Of a stretch of DNA of 64,000 nucleotides, positions 7,180 through 15,562 are shown one piece after another. The stretch is from CAYFHQ01 sp964342805 (GTDB lineage: Bacteria > Bacillota > Clostridia > Peptostreptococcales > Acidaminobacteraceae), in contig CAYFHQ010000007.1 in NCBI GenBank assembly GCA_964342805.1, forward strand, positions 1 through 64,000, written 5' to 3'. The notes beneath the pieces are model-generated. The model searched no databases. It saw only the letters and a list, made by a program, of their open reading frames with translations, and was not told the origin of the DNA. The translations under genes were made by a program, and so were the position numbers. The stretch's first letter is position 1; each line of letters opens with the position of its first letter.

Positions 7180-7890
7180 TTACTCCTTTGCCGCTTGACG
7201 CTTGGCGTCCAGATTTCGTTCCGCTTCTGACTTACGCAGGTAGTCTGCGTCCACCTCTAAGTAGGATTGTCTTTGGTCCCACTTGGTGAGGGCTAAGGCT
7301 CCAACAGAAGAAGCCCGCTGGACCCCGTGGGAAACGGGTGCAATCACGGCTTGACCCGGTAGACCTTCAAGGACTTCCTGGGTGAACTTTGGAATCCCAT
7401 CGCCTAAAAAGCAAACGGCCTCCTGGGTGTTTTCCTTTAACCAATCCAATAAATCAACCAACAAAATGGCTTGGTCTTCTAAGACTGCTTCCATTTTACC
7501 CTGGTTCCACTGGTATACACCTGTATAGACCTGGCCCCGGCGGGCATCCATAATAGGACACACCAGGCCGTCAAAGCCTGGAAGGTTCCACGCCATGGCT
7601 TCGATGGTGGACACAGGGATGACAGGTAAATCAAGGGGTTGAGCAAAAGACTTGGCTGCTGTTACCCCGATCCGAAGCCCAGTAAAGGAGCCCGGACCCG
7701 CAGAAACAGCAATCCCGTCAAGGTCTGAAATACCAAGTTCTAGGTTTGATAAAAGCCCATCCACTATGGGCATGAGTTTTTGGGAATGGGTCTTTGACAG
7801 GTTGAGGGTAAAGTCCCCAAGCAACTTGTCCTCGGTGACAACAGCCACAGAAGCAACATTGGAACTGGTGTCTAGTGCGAGTATTTTCAT
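7180..7890 (-). CDS. tsaB: t6A biosynthesis scaffold protein TsaB
   Basis: A 236-residue paralogue of TsaD that lost catalytic function and forms the TsaB-TsaD heterodimer with TsaE. ILALDTSS opens the protein and AGPGSFTGLRIGV is the family hallmark, near residues 64-76. It overlaps tsaE by four bases (ATGA), showing coupled translation. Length is normal for the family. No unusual feature. Confidence 0.95.
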   Translation of the reverse strand: MKILALDTSSNVASVAVVTEDKLLGDFTLNLSKTHSQKLMPIVDGLLSNLELGISDLDGIAVSAGPGSFTGLRIGVTAAKSFAQPLDLPVIPVSTIEAMAWNLPGFDGLVCPIMDARRGQVYTGVYQWNQGKMEAVLEDQAILLVDLLDWLKENTQEAVCFLGDGIPKFTQEVLEGLPGQAVIAPVSHGVQRASSVGALALTKWDQRQSYLEVDADYLRKSEAERNLDAKRQAAKE

Positions 7891-8342
7891 TGAATAGCCT
7901 CCTCAATGCGTCTTTCCACCTCTGGGTCGTCTATGGTTACCTTGGCAAGACGATGGGTGGGTTCAGTGCCATAGTGTAATTCCATCCGTATGGCCCTGGG
8001 GGGAAGCGCATCTTCCACCTGTTTGGCCCATTCGACAATGCAGACCCCACGGCCGTCGAAGTAGTCCTCGTAGCCGATCTCGAAAAACTCGTCCAGGTCT
8101 CCAACTCTGTATACGTCGAAGTGGTAGAGGGGCAATGTGCCTTCATACTCCTGAACAATGGTAAAGGTGGGGCTGGTCACGTGGTCTTCGATCCCCATGG
8201 CCTTGGCTATGGCCTTGGTCAGGGTCGTCTTCCCTGCTCCCAGGTCACCGTCTAAACACAATATATCGCCAGCTTGTAGGGCGGCTCCGAGTTTGGTCCC
8301 CAGAGACTGGGTTTCCTCTTCGGATCTAAGCAAAAATTCCAT
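7887..8342 (-). CDS. tsaE: tRNA t6A biosynthesis ATPase TsaE
   Basis: A 151-residue P-loop ATPase that binds the TsaB-TsaD complex and drives turnover during t6A formation. Walker A is GDLGAGKTT at residues 32-40. TSPTFTIVQEYEG and LYHFDVYRV are the family's conserved blocks, and VCIVEWAKQVEDALP ends the core. It is the first gene of the operon, with a sigma-A promoter about 30 bases upstream and the start context AGAGGAGTAACGT before ATG. It overlaps tsaB by four bases. Confidence 0.95.
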   Translation of the reverse strand: MEFLLRSEEETQSLGTKLGAALQAGDILCLDGDLGAGKTTLTKAIAKAMGIEDHVTSPTFTIVQEYEGTLPLYHFDVYRVGDLDEFFEIGYEDYFDGRGVCIVEWAKQVEDALPPRAIRMELHYGTEPTHRLAKVTIDDPEVERRIEEAIQ

Positions 8343-8372
8343 ACGTTACTCCTCTTCAAAAAAGCTAGTCTC

Positions 8373-8400
8373 ATTATATCAGGACGAAGGGTAAATGCAA
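8373..8400 (-). promoter_or_regulatory. Sigma-A promoter of the tsaE-tsaB-rimI-yip1-tsaD unit
   Basis: TTGCAT and TATAAT separated by 16 bases, with the -10 preceded by TGA (extended -10), on the minus strand upstream of tsaE. Confidence 0.75.
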
Positions 8401-8427
8401 GGATTGGACACATGGTGAGATTGGGCA

Positions 8428-8467
8428 CAAAAAAAAGCAACGAAGGTCTATGGGACCCTCGCTGCTT
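8428..8467 (-). terminator. Terminator of the downstream amidohydrolase gene
   Basis: On the minus strand AGCAGCGA-GGGTCC pairs with AGACC-TTCGTTGCT, followed by eight T. Confidence 0.85.
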
Positions 8468-8547
8468 CAATTCATTACTCATTTTAGTTGATGATTTGTG
8501 ACGCTGGCCATTGGAATGGATATTGCTAAAGGCTAGCAGTCGTCACA

Positions 8548-9705
8548 TTACTTCTGGTAAACCACTTTGCCGTCAATAATGGTCGTTCCAACTTCTGAGT
8601 CCATGAGGAAGGGGTGCTTGTTCCAGATAACGATGTCAGCGTCCTTGCCCACTTTGAGGGACCCTAGGCGGTCTTCCACTTCCATGATCTCTGCTGCATT
8701 GATGGTAATGGCCTTAAGGGCCTCCATTTCATCCATGCCGGACTTTACAGACAGGGCAGCACACATGGGCAGGTGCTGGAGAGGGATCACTGGGTGGTCT
8801 GTCATGATGGCCACCTTAATACCGGCCTTGCTCATGACACCAGGTGTCTCAAAGGTTAGGTTCTTTAGTTCGTACTTAGATCGGTCACCGAAGGAGGGGC
8901 CAACTACTGCTGTTAGGCCTTCTGCCTTAATGTGGTCAGCGATCAGGTGGCCTTCAGTACAGTGCTCCAGGGTAATGCGCAGGTCAAATTCCTTGGCAAT
9001 GCGGATAGCCGTTAGGATATCGTCTGCCCGGTGGGCGTGGGCCTTTAGGGGGATCTCACGGTTAACAACCGGCTGGAGGGCCTCCATTTTGAAGTCAAAG
9101 GCAGGCTTCTTAGACGGGTCTTCCTTGGCTGCTTCCAGTTTTTCCATGTATTCAAAGGCCTTGTATAGGGCCTGACGCATTTCAGCTGCAATGGCCATAC
9201 GGGTCATTGGCGCCTTGCCCTTTTCATTGTAAACCCGCTTTGGATTCTCACCAAAGGCACACTTCATGGCCGCTGGTTCCATGACGATCATGTCGTCAAT
9301 CCGGTCCCCTGCCGTTTTGATCACAGCAAACTGGCCACCGATAACGTTGGCTGATCCCGGGCCGGAAGCCGTGGACGTAACACCACCATTGCGGGCTTCT
9401 TCGAACGTACGGTCCAGTGGGTTCATGCCATCAATGGCACGTAGGTGAGGCGTAACTGGGTCAGTCATTTCGTTGCCGTCAGCCCCTTCAAAGCCAATGG
9501 CGTCTTCCCACATACCCAGGTGGGAGTGGGCGTCGATAAAGCCTGGTAGGACCAGACGGCCCTCGGCGTCAATGATTTCAACACCCGCTGGTGCTTCAAT
9601 GGTCTCAGCAATTTCTGCGATCTTGCCGTCTTTCACAAGAATGCAACCATTTTTCAGTTCCGTACCTTCCATGGTCAAAATGTGACCGTTTGTAATTAAA
9701 AGCAT
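8548..9705 (-). CDS. Metal-dependent amidohydrolase (imidazolonepropionase-like), paralogue 1
   Basis: A 385-residue TIM-barrel hydrolase. The small N- and C-terminal beta domain is typical (LLITNGHILTMEG; GSLKVGKDADIVIWNKHPF at the end). Metal ligands appear as the HSHLG motif after PGFIDA, then HAHRADD, then the histidine in LEHCTEGH, then the aspartate in MTDHPV. This set matches the imidazolonepropionase/Xaa-Pro-dipeptidase-like group, whose members cleave cyclic amides, peptides or aryl esters; the substrate cannot be told. The start is ATG at 9705 with GGAGG five bases upstream. It is a close paralogue of the next gene (9809-10972), with co-linear motifs throughout, so the two arose by tandem duplication. 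No signal peptide. Confidence 0.88.
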   Translation of the reverse strand: MLLITNGHILTMEGTELKNGCILVKDGKIAEIAETIEAPAGVEIIDAEGRLVLPGFIDAHSHLGMWEDAIGFEGADGNEMTDPVTPHLRAIDGMNPLDRTFEEARNGGVTSTASGPGSANVIGGQFAVIKTAGDRIDDMIVMEPAAMKCAFGENPKRVYNEKGKAPMTRMAIAAEMRQALYKAFEYMEKLEAAKEDPSKKPAFDFKMEALQPVVNREIPLKAHAHRADDILTAIRIAKEFDLRITLEHCTEGHLIADHIKAEGLTAVVGPSFGDRSKYELKNLTFETPGVMSKAGIKVAIMTDHPVIPLQHLPMCAALSVKSGMDEMEALKAITINAAEIMEVEDRLGSLKVGKDADIVIWNKHPFLMDSEVGTTIIDGKVVYQK

Positions 9706-9808
9706 GGCTTCCTCCACTTTCTTTTTTATGGATAAGGTCCTATGATCGTTGTTATTTATGTTGTCATTTACATTGGAGGGTTTTTACACCCCCACTTGCT
9801 CTGTTTAG

Positions 9809-10972
9809 CTAAGCTCGAGAATCATATACGGTTTCACCATCAATGATGGTTCGTTCCACCGTACTGAAAATGTCAAAGGGGTGGCCGGTCCACAGGACAA
9901 TATCTGCGTCCATGCCCACGGCCAGGGACCCAATGCGGTCTTCTACCCCCATGATTTGGGCTGGATACAGGGTAATGGCCTTCATGGCCTCATCGATCCC
10001 CAGGCCTTCACGGCCTGCATAGGCAGCACAAATTCTCAGTTCCCGAAGTGGGATCACTGGGTGGTCTGTTGTAATGGCCACCCGAAGCCCCTTTTCTAGG
10101 AGCACCGATGGGGTTCTAAAGGTCTTGTTGCGGGTTTCCGGCTTGGTTCTAAAGCCAAGGGTTGGACCGACAATGCAGTCATAGCCCCCTTGGGCAATAT
10201 GGTCTGCAATCAGGTGACCGTCAGAGCAATGGTCAATGGTCATGTTCAAGTCAAACTCTTTACAGATGCGCATGGCCGTGGAGATGTCGTCTGCCCTATG
10301 GGCGTGTACCTTAAGGGGTAGGTCTCCTCTGATCACAGGGGCTAGAGCCTCAAGTTTCATATCATAGCTGGGCCGGTCTGCCTGGTCTGGATCTGCTTGA
10401 TAGCGATCTTGTTTTTCCACATATTCTTTTGTTTTGTAGAGGATTTCCCGAAGTTCAGCTGCAATGGCCATCCGGGTATTGGGAGACCGTTTCTGGGCTG
10501 TAAAGACCCGCTTGGCATTCTCACCAAAGGCACACTTCATGCCAATGCCCTCTTTTATGCACATGTCGTCTGCCTTGTCGCCCTTGAGCTTAACCAAGCT
10601 ATAAAGGCCACCAATTACATTGGCACTTCCTGGGCCTACGGCTGCTGCAGTAACCCCTGCCATGGCGGACTCTAAAATGGCGCTGTCCTGGGGATTAAAG
10701 CCATCCATACCTCGCATGTTGGGTGTCAATGGGTGGGACCGCTCATTGTGGTCTGCCCCTTCAAAGCCAATGCCCTCTTCCACTATGCCTAAGTGGGTAT
10801 GGGCGTCTACCAGTCCTGGGAATACCTGAAGGCCATTGGCGTCAATGACTTCCTCTCCCTGGCCAGGTACAATTTGTCGCTCTATGGCAACTATTTTTCC
10901 GTCTTCCACTTGGATGTCCCCCTGGAAGGGTGGTTCCAACTGGGTATGTATGTATCCGTTCTTGATGATCAT
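9809..10972 (-). CDS. Metal-dependent amidohydrolase (imidazolonepropionase-like), paralogue 2
   Basis: A 387-residue enzyme of the same family as the preceding entry. Ligands are seen in HTHLG, HAHRADD, IDHCSDGH and TTDHPV, and both copies share the blocks GIGFEGAD/AIGFEGAD, GPGSANVIGG and MKCAFGEN. The reading frame is open to 11062, but the ATG at 10972 is chosen because AGGTGGAGTGAC precedes it and because the product then aligns from its first residue (MIIKNGYIH) with its neighbour. An upstream start would also run into the terminator at 11070-11103. The 103 bases between the two coding regions hold no clear promoter, so they are probably co-transcribed. Divergence of the two copies suggests different substrates. 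Confidence 0.88.
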   Translation of the reverse strand: MIIKNGYIHTQLEPPFQGDIQVEDGKIVAIERQIVPGQGEEVIDANGLQVFPGLVDAHTHLGIVEEGIGFEGADHNERSHPLTPNMRGMDGFNPQDSAILESAMAGVTAAAVGPGSANVIGGLYSLVKLKGDKADDMCIKEGIGMKCAFGENAKRVFTAQKRSPNTRMAIAAELREILYKTKEYVEKQDRYQADPDQADRPSYDMKLEALAPVIRGDLPLKVHAHRADDISTAMRICKEFDLNMTIDHCSDGHLIADHIAQGGYDCIVGPTLGFRTKPETRNKTFRTPSVLLEKGLRVAITTDHPVIPLRELRICAAYAGREGLGIDEAMKAITLYPAQIMGVEDRIGSLAVGMDADIVLWTGHPFDIFSTVERTIIDGETVYDSRA

Positions 10973-11069
10973 GTCACTCCACCTTTCGTGTTCCGAACGA
11001 TCTTCAATCATAAGTATATCAAAAGTTTTTATCAAAATCTCTATGGTTTTTTTGTCTTTCAAGAAAATG

Positions 11070-11103
11070 AAAAAGACACCGGAGAGTCCCTCCAGCGTCT
11101 TTG
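11070..11103 (-). terminator. Terminator after the small membrane protein gene
   Basis: On the minus strand AAAGACGCTGGAG pairs with TCTCCGGTGTCTTT and ends in a T run. Confidence 0.8.
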
Positions 11104-11137
11104 GGTCGTCGAGGACACCAGACCTTAGACTTTTTCA

Positions 11138-11210
11138 TTATATAGAGCGTCATACAGTAGTGTCGTCATAAAATAGCGTCGTCCTATTGACTATAGGGTC
11201 GTTACATTCA
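11138..11210. repeat. Degenerate GTCGTC tandem repeat
   Basis: About four imperfect units of 16-18 bases sharing the core TAG-N-GTCGTC-N-TA run from the intergenic region into the 3' end of the membrane protein gene. Copies are diverged. No function is known. Confidence 0.45.
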
Positions 11211-11661
11211 TGGTATGTTTGCTTGGTTTCTTCTTGGGTCCTAGCCGCCGTACAAGGCTATAGGTTAAACCGATCACACCTACATAGAGGATCAACATAA
11301 ACAGGTAAAAACTGTCTAGGGTCTGGTAGACTGCATAATCTGGAATGGCCATGGACAGAAGGCCGAAGGATAGCATTTCCATAACCGTAGTGACCAGTAA
11401 TATAACCATGGTATGGGCTGCTGCTTGACCTAGCCGCAACTTTCCTACATAGCGGAACAAGAAGACATAGAAGACCACTTGCATGGCCAGGCGGATGCTC
11501 AGGCTGTCTATGAAGGCAAACTGTAGACGGAAGAGGACGGCTTGCAATAAGGCTATGGTCCACCTGCGGCGGTTGGTCATGTCAATTTTGAGTATGGATC
11601 CAGCTATGCGGATGAGTAAGTAGGCTGCTATTGTATTTAGGGCTGTGTATAGGATAACCAT
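11191..11661 (-). CDS. Small integral membrane protein of unknown function
   Basis: A 156-residue protein with about five hydrophobic segments (near residues 1-20, 35-50, 55-75, 82-105 and 118-137) separated by short basic loops (DMTNRRR; RLGPKKKPSK at the end), suggesting a cytoplasmic C-terminus. I do not recognise a family. The layout resembles the membrane input region of some sensor kinases, but no kinase domain follows. The ATG at 11661 is chosen over one 15 bases upstream because AGAGGAGA sits four bases before it. It is flanked by terminators on both sides and is monocistronic. Confidence 0.6.
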   Translation of the reverse strand: MVILYTALNTIAAYLLIRIAGSILKIDMTNRRRWTIALLQAVLFRLQFAFIDSLSIRLAMQVVFYVFLFRYVGKLRLGQAAAHTMVILLVTTVMEMLSFGLLSMAIPDYAVYQTLDSFYLFMLILYVGVIGLTYSLVRRLGPKKKPSKHTMNVTTL

Positions 11662-11746
11662 AGTCTCTCCTCTCATTTGTCACGATTTCCATTATACACC
11701 TTTTATGGCTATGCTGACAATGGCCTATAGTCATAAAAAAACCGTC

Positions 11747-11784
11747 AAAAAAACACTGGCTGGACCCGAGGGCCTGGCCAGTGC
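11747..11784 (-). terminator. Terminator of the MFS transporter gene
   Basis: On the minus strand CACTGGCCAGGCCC and GGGTCCAGCCAGTG pair and are followed by seven T. Confidence 0.9.
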
Positions 11785-11800
11785 TGTTTGATCCTGTTTG

Positions 11801-13108
11801 CTACTTCTTCACTTCACTATAGATGTTTCTGCAACCTGTTTCCTTAACGAGGAAGGTGAAGAGGAAGCCTACAACCACAGCCCCTACGCTCAAAGAGAAT
11901 GCTTTTTGATATAGGGCTGCTGCTTCAAGACTTGCACCATACTTGTCAAAGACTTGTCCGAGGAATACCGGCAGGAAGGCTGCTCCGAAGAAGCCACCCA
12001 TGTTGACCACTGACGTGGATAGACCTGCAATTGCAGGAGGGTTAATTTCCTTGCCACATGCCCAGCCCAGTACAAAGGCAGAGCATGAGAAACCTAGAAC
12101 GAACAAGAGAGGCTTGATAAAGGCCAGAGGCAATTGCCCACCGTTGGCATAGACAAAGGTCACCCAAGATAGGACGTAGACTGCTCCAAAGGCGATCATA
12201 GGCAGTTTTCGCTTTTTCAGCTTGTCAGACAAGCGACCAATGGCAAGGGACCCTAGGGCCAGACCCAGTACCGCAAAGGTAATGTAGCCAGAGGCATCTA
12301 CCTTCTCCATACCGTATACCTTCATAAGGTAGGTGGTACCAAAGCTGCCAGACAGGGTTACAAAGGCCCCAAAGAAGCCGGCAAATACAAAGAAACTAGG
12401 CCATGTTCTCCAGTTGCTCACCACAGTGATCAGGCCTTTTTTCAGGTCAGGTCGCTCTCCTGCTTTTGATGCAGGGAGACCTTCCAGTTCGGCAATGGTT
12501 GGTAGACCCATGTCCGATGGGGTATTGCGTACAAAAATCCAGCATAGGACTGCAATCACCAGGGTGAGGACACCCATAAGAATAAAGGACCCTCTCCAAG
12601 TCAGGTAACCCACCATGATGGCCAGGGGTGTTTGGGCGATAATCCCTCCCATGTTCCCAACCAGAGATGTTAGGCCAGACATGGTCCCAAACTCAGACTC
12701 CTTGAACCACTGGGACTGAACCTTAAGAATGGCGATGAATACAACAGAAACCCCTAGGCCTACCATAAGACGACCGGCGAAGGCCAGGGCAATACTCGGT
12801 GCCCATCCAAACAGGATGGAACCCAGGGCCGCCAATAGGGTGCCCAGGGTAACGGTTTTTCTTGCTCCCAGAGAATCCGCTAGGAAACCCGATGGAATTT
12901 GCATAATCATATAGGCATAAAAGTATGTAGATCCTAAGTTTGCAAAAGTCGTGTCCGAAATAGCAAAGGCTGTGATCAGGTCTTCCCGCACTACACCTGC
13001 CGCCAGGCGGTGGAAGAATACAATGATATAAGCCAGAGCCAGAACGCCCCATACGATCCAGCGGTATCGCATGAGTTTTTGTTCTTTTTCCATAGTTGTG
13101 ACTGCCAT
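11801..13108 (-). CDS. Major facilitator superfamily (MFS) transporter
   Basis: A 435-residue permease with twelve predicted membrane helices in two halves joined by a charged loop (about residues 195-220, ELEGLPASKAGERPDLKKG). The MFS motif GFLADSLGARKT lies between helices 2 and 3, with the related GRLSDKLKKRK in the second half. FFHRLAAGVVREDL after helix 1 resembles organic-anion and nitrate/nitrite-type porters, but the substrate is not determinable. The start is ATG at 13108, seven bases after GGGAGGAG. It is monocistronic, with its own terminator. Linkage to the two amidohydrolases downstream could mean it imports their substrate, which is inference only. Confidence 0.85.
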   Translation of the reverse strand: MAVTTMEKEQKLMRYRWIVWGVLALAYIIVFFHRLAAGVVREDLITAFAISDTTFANLGSTYFYAYMIMQIPSGFLADSLGARKTVTLGTLLAALGSILFGWAPSIALAFAGRLMVGLGVSVVFIAILKVQSQWFKESEFGTMSGLTSLVGNMGGIIAQTPLAIMVGYLTWRGSFILMGVLTLVIAVLCWIFVRNTPSDMGLPTIAELEGLPASKAGERPDLKKGLITVVSNWRTWPSFFVFAGFFGAFVTLSGSFGTTYLMKVYGMEKVDASGYITFAVLGLALGSLAIGRLSDKLKKRKLPMIAFGAVYVLSWVTFVYANGGQLPLAFIKPLLFVLGFSCSAFVLGWACGKEINPPAIAGLSTSVVNMGGFFGAAFLPVFLGQVFDKYGASLEAAALYQKAFSLSVGAVVVGFLFTFLVKETGCRNIYSEVKK

Positions 13109-13183
13109 GAGCAATCTCCTCCCTCAATAAATGAACTATTAATATCATTCAAATTTTATTATAAGTCTTACAAAAAATCCAGT

Positions 13184-13230
13184 AAAAAAGAAGTTGCCTG
13201 TGAATGAAAGATCATTCACCAGCAACTTCT
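13184..13230 (-). terminator. Terminator of tex
   Basis: On the minus strand GAAGTTGC-TGGTGAATGA pairs with TCATTCACA-GGCAACTTC and ends in six T. Confidence 0.9.
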
Positions 13231-13267
13231 TCATTTTATTGAGTGGCCGTACTACTATTGCGCGGTC

Positions 13268-15553
13268 TTACTTCTTGTCTTTAAGTCCCTTCATGGAAAG
13301 AGACAATTTTTGACGGTTGCGGTCCACACCAATGATTTTCACGGTTACAGTATCGCCTACGGCTACCACGTTCATGGGGTGCTTGACAAACTGGTCAGAC
13401 AGTTCAGAAATGTGAACCAGTCCGTCCGTCTTCACACCAATGTCCACAAAGGCGCCAAAATCAACAACATTTCGAACAGTCCCCGTCAGGATCATACCCT
13501 CATTCAGGTCATCAAAGGACAGGACGTCACTTCTGAAGATGGGCTGTGGCATGTCTTCCCGTGGGTCACGGCCCGGCTTGCGGAGTTCTTCCACAATATC
13601 CTTTAGGGTCAGTTCACCCACACCCAGTTCCTTGGCCAGGGACCGGATGCTCTTTTCAAAACGCTTGGCGTTTTGCTTCTTGGCATTCTTAGGGTTGGAC
13701 TTCTGCTTCAAGGCCTTAAGGGCTTCAAACCCCTTGGCCTTCAAGTGCACCTCCGGCATTTCTTCCGGAGTCAGGTCGATGATCCGGCGGTTAATGCCTT
13801 CAAGGTTGTGGGACTCCACGTCCTTTAAGGAGTAACCCAACTTTTCCAATAGGGCTGTAGTCACCTTGTAGGTTTCAGGGTGAACCGCCGTATTGTCCAG
13901 TGGGTTCTTGCCTTCCGCAATTCGTAGGAAGCCGGCACACTGTTCAAAGGCCTTGTCTCCCAGACGCTTTACCTTGCCCAATTGCTTGCGGTCTGTGAAA
14001 ATACCGTTTTCGTCCCGGTAGGCAACAATATTTTTGGCAATGGCTGGACTAATGCCCGCCACGTACTGGAGCAAGGAAGGTGTCGCCGTGTTGAGGTCTA
14101 CCCCTACACTGTTTACACAGTCTTCAACCACACCGGAAAGGGTTTCACCCAGACGCTTTTGGTTGAGGTCGTGCTGGTACTGGCCCACACCAATGGACTT
14201 GGGATCGATTTTTACCAGTTCCGCCAGTGGATCCTGAAGACGTCTACCGATGGAAATGGCCCCACGGATGGACACATCAATGTCTGGATACTCTTCTGCA
14301 GCCAACTTGGAAGCTGAGTATACAGACGCGCCTGCCTCTGAAACGATGGTATAGAAGATTTCCTTCTTCACCTGTCGAAGGGTCTCTGCTACAAACTGCT
14401 CTGTCTCCCGGGAAGCCGTACCATTGCCGATTGGAATCACGTCAATATCAAACTTTTTGATCAGGTCTAGAAGGACCTTACGTGACTTGTCCGTCTGGCT
14501 TTGGGGCTTGTTGGGGTAGATAGTCGTGTAGTGGAGTAGCTTGCCTGTTTCGTCCAGTACAGCCAGCTTACAGCCGGTACGGTAGGACGGGTCAACAGCC
14601 AGGACCTTCATGCCCTTGACCGGTGGGATCAATAGCAGGGGCTTGGTATTCTTAGCGAATACTGTAATGGCCTCTTCCTGGGCACGGTCTGTTAACATGG
14701 ACCGGATTTCCCGTTCCACGGCTGGGCCAATCAGTCGCTTGTAGGCGTCGGCAATAGCCGTTTTCACTAAAGGTGCATAGGGTGAAGACGCATTGGTTAA
14801 AAGCGCATCTTCCATTTTTCGAACAGACATTTCGTCTGGCTTGTCTACTTTGACCTTGAGGAACTTTTCCTTTTCCCCACGATTAATGGCTAGAATACGG
14901 TGGCTTGGAAGCTTTTCCACCGGCTCGGCGTACTCATAGTACATTTCATACACGGACTCTTCTTCTGGCTTGGTTGCCAGGGTGGACACCTTGCCCGTTT
15001 TCACGGACATGTTCCGGATGGCCTCCCGGAAATCAGGGTCGTCTGCAAAGCGCTCAGCCAGGATATCAAGGGCACCCTGGAGGGCTTCTTTGATGGTTTT
15101 AACTTCAAGGTCTGCATTGACATAGCCTGCCGCTGCTTCCTCAGGTGATCCTTCCATACCCTGGGTCAGGATCAGGTCTGCCAGAGGCTCGAGGCCCTTA
15201 GCCTTGGCTTTAGAGGCTCTCGTCTGCTTCTTTTGCTTGAATGGTCGGTAGAGGTCCTCCACTTTTTGAAGCACAGCCGCTGCTTCAATGGATTTTTTCA
15301 GTTCAGGTGTCAGTTTCCCTTGCTCCTCGATGATCCGCAGTACTTCTTCCTTGCGGCCTTCCAGGTTGCGCAGGTATTTCAGTCTATCATCGAATGTACG
15401 GAGAATTTCATCACTCAGTCCGCCAGTCATTTCCTTTCGGTATCGGGCGATGAAGGGAATGGTATTGCCTTCATCAATAAGTTTCATGGTCTCCGTTACC
15501 TGGTTTTCTCGAATGCCCAGCTCCTGGACCAGTTGTTTTACGATCAGTGACAT
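13268..15553 (-). CDS. tex: Tex-family transcription accessory protein (S1 RNA-binding)
   Basis: A 761-residue cytoplasmic nucleic-acid-binding protein. The N-terminal helical region contains IPFIARYRKEMTGGL, the Tex signature. A YqgF/RuvC-like domain begins around VLAVDPSYRTGCKLAVLD. A helix-hairpin-helix segment contains LLQYVAGISPAIAKNIVAYR, and the C-terminal S1 domain runs from about residue 650 (LTGTVRNVVDFGAFVDIGV to KLSLSMK). Tex proteins bind RNA and RNA polymerase and influence transcription; the exact role in Firmicutes is unsettled. Length is normal. It lies nine bases downstream of prfB and probably shares its transcript. Confidence 0.94.
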   Translation of the reverse strand: MSLIVKQLVQELGIRENQVTETMKLIDEGNTIPFIARYRKEMTGGLSDEILRTFDDRLKYLRNLEGRKEEVLRIIEEQGKLTPELKKSIEAAAVLQKVEDLYRPFKQKKQTRASKAKAKGLEPLADLILTQGMEGSPEEAAAGYVNADLEVKTIKEALQGALDILAERFADDPDFREAIRNMSVKTGKVSTLATKPEEESVYEMYYEYAEPVEKLPSHRILAINRGEKEKFLKVKVDKPDEMSVRKMEDALLTNASSPYAPLVKTAIADAYKRLIGPAVEREIRSMLTDRAQEEAITVFAKNTKPLLLIPPVKGMKVLAVDPSYRTGCKLAVLDETGKLLHYTTIYPNKPQSQTDKSRKVLLDLIKKFDIDVIPIGNGTASRETEQFVAETLRQVKKEIFYTIVSEAGASVYSASKLAAEEYPDIDVSIRGAISIGRRLQDPLAELVKIDPKSIGVGQYQHDLNQKRLGETLSGVVEDCVNSVGVDLNTATPSLLQYVAGISPAIAKNIVAYRDENGIFTDRKQLGKVKRLGDKAFEQCAGFLRIAEGKNPLDNTAVHPETYKVTTALLEKLGYSLKDVESHNLEGINRRIIDLTPEEMPEVHLKAKGFEALKALKQKSNPKNAKKQNAKRFEKSIRSLAKELGVGELTLKDIVEELRKPGRDPREDMPQPIFRSDVLSFDDLNEGMILTGTVRNVVDFGAFVDIGVKTDGLVHISELSDQFVKHPMNVVAVGDTVTVKIIGVDRNRQKLSLSMKGLKDKK

Positions 15554-15562
15554 GTGTTCCTC

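Noticed and set aside
8567..9175. Plus-strand ORF of 202 codons opposite amidohydrolase 1
   Set aside because: Shadow of a strongly motif-supported gene on the other strand; no start signal.
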